In this document: piece by piece, positions 4,387-6,406 of the stretch
Layout of the letters: each line of letters begins with the position of its first letter
How positions within the stretch are numbered: the first letter of the stretch is position 1
From: an uncultured Zetaproteobacteria bacterium
Lineage (GTDB): Bacteria > Pseudomonadota > Zetaproteobacteria > Mariprofundales > Mariprofundaceae
Reading direction: 5' to 3'
DNA length: 6,406 nt
NCBI GenBank assembly: GCA_913056285.1
Contig: CAJXNE010000119.1
Span: forward strand, 1-6,406
The notes under the pieces: model-generated
Told to the model about the DNA's origin: nothing
What the model saw: only the letters and a program-made list of their open reading frames with translations
Database searches by the model: none
Made by a program: the position numbers and the translations under genes

Positions 4387-6406
4387 TCAGCCCTCGGATT
4401 TCTCTTCGAGTAACGCTTTCATGGACAGGCGGATGCGGCCATTGCGGTCTACGTCGAGCACTTTAACGCGCACTTCCTGACCTTCCTTCAGTTCATCAGC
4501 CACTTTTTCAACGCGGTGGTTGGCAATCTGGGAAATGTGAACCAGACCGTCAGTACCGCCAACGACGCGCACGAATGCACCGAAGTCCATCAGCTTGACT
4601 ACTTTACCGTTATAGATCGCGCCGACTTCAACCTCAGCCACGATATCTTCAATCATCTTCTTGGCTGCTTCACCTGCATCGCCGGTAACAGCGAAGATTT
4701 TGATGGTGCCATCGTCTTCGATATCAACCTTGGCACCGGTCTCTTCAACGATGCCGCGAATGACTTTACCACCAGCGCCGATGACTTCGCGAATCTTGTC
4801 AGTTTTGATCTTCATGGTGAACATGCGTGGCGCATGATCGGCAATCGAGCCGCGCGGCGCATCAATACATTTGGCCATCTCATCAAGAATATGCATACGT
4901 CCTTCGTGCGCCTGAGCCAGTGCTTCTTTCATGATTTCACGGGTCAGACCGCCAATCTTGATGTCCAGCTGCAGGGTGTTTACGCCATTGCGCGTACCGG
5001 CCACCTTGAAATCCATATCGCCCAGATGATCTTCATCACCGAGGATATCGGTCAGGACAGCATAACCGTCTTTTTCCAGAATCAGACCCATGGCCACACC
5101 GGCTACAGCTGATTTGATCGGAACACCAGCGTCCATCATGGCCAAGGACGTACCACAAACAGAGGCCATCGAAGATGAGCCATTGGATTCAGTGATTTCG
5201 GATACCGAACGGATGGCATAGCCGAAATCGTCCATGGATGGCAGCACAGCTTCAATACCGCGACGCGCAAGTCTTCCGTGGCCGATTTCACGACGCCCCG
5301 GAGGGCCCATGCGACGGGCTTCGCCAACAGAATAGGGCGGGAAGTTATAGTGCAGCATAAAGCGTTGTTTGGCAACGCCTTCAAGCGATTCAGTCATCTG
5401 CATGTCCGATTCGGTGCCGAGCGTAATGGTAACCAGCGCCTGTGTTTCACCACGGGTGAACAGGGCGGAACCATGCGTGCGAGGCAGGATGCCGGTCTGG
5501 CAGTTGATGGCACGAACCTGATTGGTGGCGCGACCATCAATGCGCGGGTTACCGTCAATAATCGAGCGGCGAACCACGTTCTTCTCCAGATTTTTTACCG
5601 CAGAAGTCACATCATTGGCGGAGAAATCACCGGGCGCATCTTCGGAGCCAGCCAGTTTTTCCTGAGCAGCGGTTCTCAATGCTTCAATTTTGCCGGCGCG
5701 AGCAGATTTATCGACAGTGGCATAAGCATCGCGTACATCGGCCTCAAAAGCAGCATTGACAACTGCCTGCACTTCATCGTTGCCGGCCAGCGCAATCTCC
5801 AGTTTCTCCTTGCCGGCCTGTTTGACCAGCTCTTCAATGGCATCCAGCACCGGCTGATAGCCCTCCTGACCAAAGATAATCGCATTGATCATCTGCTCTT
5901 CAGAAAGCTCTTTGGCTTCGGATTCGATCATGAGTACAGCATCGCGTGTGCCTGCAACAATCAGATCGAGTTCGGACGCTTCAACCTGCTGATAGCTTGG
6001 GTTGAGTACAAATTCACCATCAATCAGACCGACGCGGGAAGCGGCAATCGGTTCTGCAAACGGGATATCTGAAATAGCCAGTGCAGCTGAAACACCGTTG
6101 ATAGCAACGATATCAGGGTTGGTGCCTTCATCAGCACTCATGACGGTGGCAATGACCTGTGTTTCGTGAAAATAGCCTTTCGGAAACAACGGACGGATGG
6201 GGCGATCAATCAGGCGGGAGGTCAGTGTCTCTTTTTCAGACGGGCGACCTTCACGCTTGAAGAAACCGCCGAGAAAACGGCCTGCTGCATAGGTTTTTTC
6301 CTGATAGTGAACCGTCAACGGCATGAAATCCACGCCCTGCAATGGCTGCTTGGCAGCGGTTGCAGCAACATGGACGACAACGTCGCCAACCTGTGCCAGT
6401 ACGGAA
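4387..6406 (-). CDS. pnp: Polynucleotide phosphorylase, N-terminus cut by window edge
   Basis: A phosphate-dependent 3'-5' exoribonuclease, a trimer that is commonly part of the RNA degradosome. 672 residues are visible; coding runs open to the window edge (first codon 6403-6405). Compared with E. coli catalytic residues Asp486, Asp492 and Lys494, the equivalents here are Asp459, Asp465 and Lys467 in DEDHLGDMDFK, implying about 27 missing residues and a full length near 700, normal for the family. Domain order is first RNase PH domain (with FFKREGRPSEKET and SRLIDRPIRPLFP), a helical linker, second RNase PH domain with the catalytic site, KH domain (GAGG loop at about 543-546) and a C-terminal S1 domain (about 595-665). 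All domains look intact. A TTG at 6342 falls inside the first domain and is not the start. The usual upstream partner rpsO lies outside the window. Confidence 0.98.
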   Translation of the reverse strand, partial: SVLAQVGDVVVHVAATAAKQPLQGVDFMPLTVHYQEKTYAAGRFLGGFFKREGRPSEKETLTSRLIDRPIRPLFPKGYFHETQVIATVMSADEGTNPDIVAINGVSAALAISDIPFAEPIAASRVGLIDGEFVLNPSYQQVEASELDLIVAGTRDAVLMIESEAKELSEEQMINAIIFGQEGYQPVLDAIEELVKQAGKEKLEIALAGNDEVQAVVNAAFEADVRDAYATVDKSARAGKIEALRTAAQEKLAGSEDAPGDFSANDVTSAVKNLEKNVVRRSIIDGNPRIDGRATNQVRAINCQTGILPRTHGSALFTRGETQALVTITLGTESDMQMTESLEGVAKQRFMLHYNFPPYSVGEARRMGPPGRREIGHGRLARRGIEAVLPSMDDFGYAIRSVSEITESNGSSSMASVCGTSLAMMDAGVPIKSAVAGVAMGLILEKDGYAVLTDILGDEDHLGDMDFKVAGTRNGVNTLQLDIKIGGLTREIMKEALAQAHEGRMHILDEMAKCIDAPRGSIADHAPRMFTMKIKTDKIREVIGAGGKVIRGIVEETGAKVDIEDDGTIKIFAVTGDAGEAAKKMIEDIVAEVEVGAIYNGKVVKLMDFGAFVRVVGGTDGLVHISQIANHRVEKVADELKEGQEVRVKVLDVDRNGRIRLSMKALLEEKSEG

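Noticed and set aside
4516..5112. 198-codon open frame on the plus strand
   Set aside because: It is antisense to the catalytic, KH and S1 parts of pnp; the conserved motifs are in the pnp frame and there is no independent support.
5278..6072. 264-codon open frame on the plus strand
   Set aside because: It lies wholly antisense to pnp, whose protein is conserved throughout; the translation shows no recognisable family and is rich in residues expected from an antisense shadow.

Overview
The window holds six genes, all read on the minus strand, packed closely and separated by short gaps that carry repeats and control signals. In transcription order they are: pnp (polynucleotide phosphorylase, cut by the right window edge), an M16-family zinc peptidase, cysE (serine O-acetyltransferase), iscR (Rrf2-family Fe-S regulator), a group I cysteine desulfurase (iscS-like) and an IscA/HesB-type Fe-S carrier. 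Moderate GC content, the iscR-iscS order and a near-consensus type-1 IscR operator suggest a Gram-negative proteobacterium outside the enterics. I cannot name the genus from sequence alone.

Right part (3055-6406): pnp ends at 4387. It is followed by a strong GC-rich hairpin (4339-4360) and then the M16 peptidase, whose stop overlaps the cysE start in an ATGA junction. Peptidase and cysE are therefore very probably one translationally coupled unit, possibly fed by read-through from pnp.

Middle (2114-2314): the 201-bp gap between cysE and iscR holds a near-perfect 26-bp inverted repeat (2198-2256). Next to it is a clear sigma-70-type promoter (-35 at 2178-2183, -10 at 2156-2161), whose -35 box lies inside a type-1 IscR operator (2163-2187). 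The remaining bases next to the cysE stop (2257-2314) show no recognisable terminator or gene.

Left part (1-2113): iscR and the desulfurase overlap by 17 bp, the latter starting at TTG. A 92-bp gap follows, then the IscA-type gene. That gene is flanked on both sides by inverted copies of a roughly 45-bp hairpin element (11-55 and 444-488). No iscU lies between desulfurase and IscA, where the classical isc operon has it.

Functionally the cluster is coherent. CysE makes O-acetylserine for cysteine synthesis, the desulfurase takes sulfur from cysteine, IscA carries Fe or Fe-S clusters, and IscR senses Fe-S status and probably represses its own promoter. No gap exceeds 300 bp. I see no tRNA, rRNA, CRISPR array or transposase gene. 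The genes belong to known families; the points most worth a second look are the arrangement and the intergenic elements.
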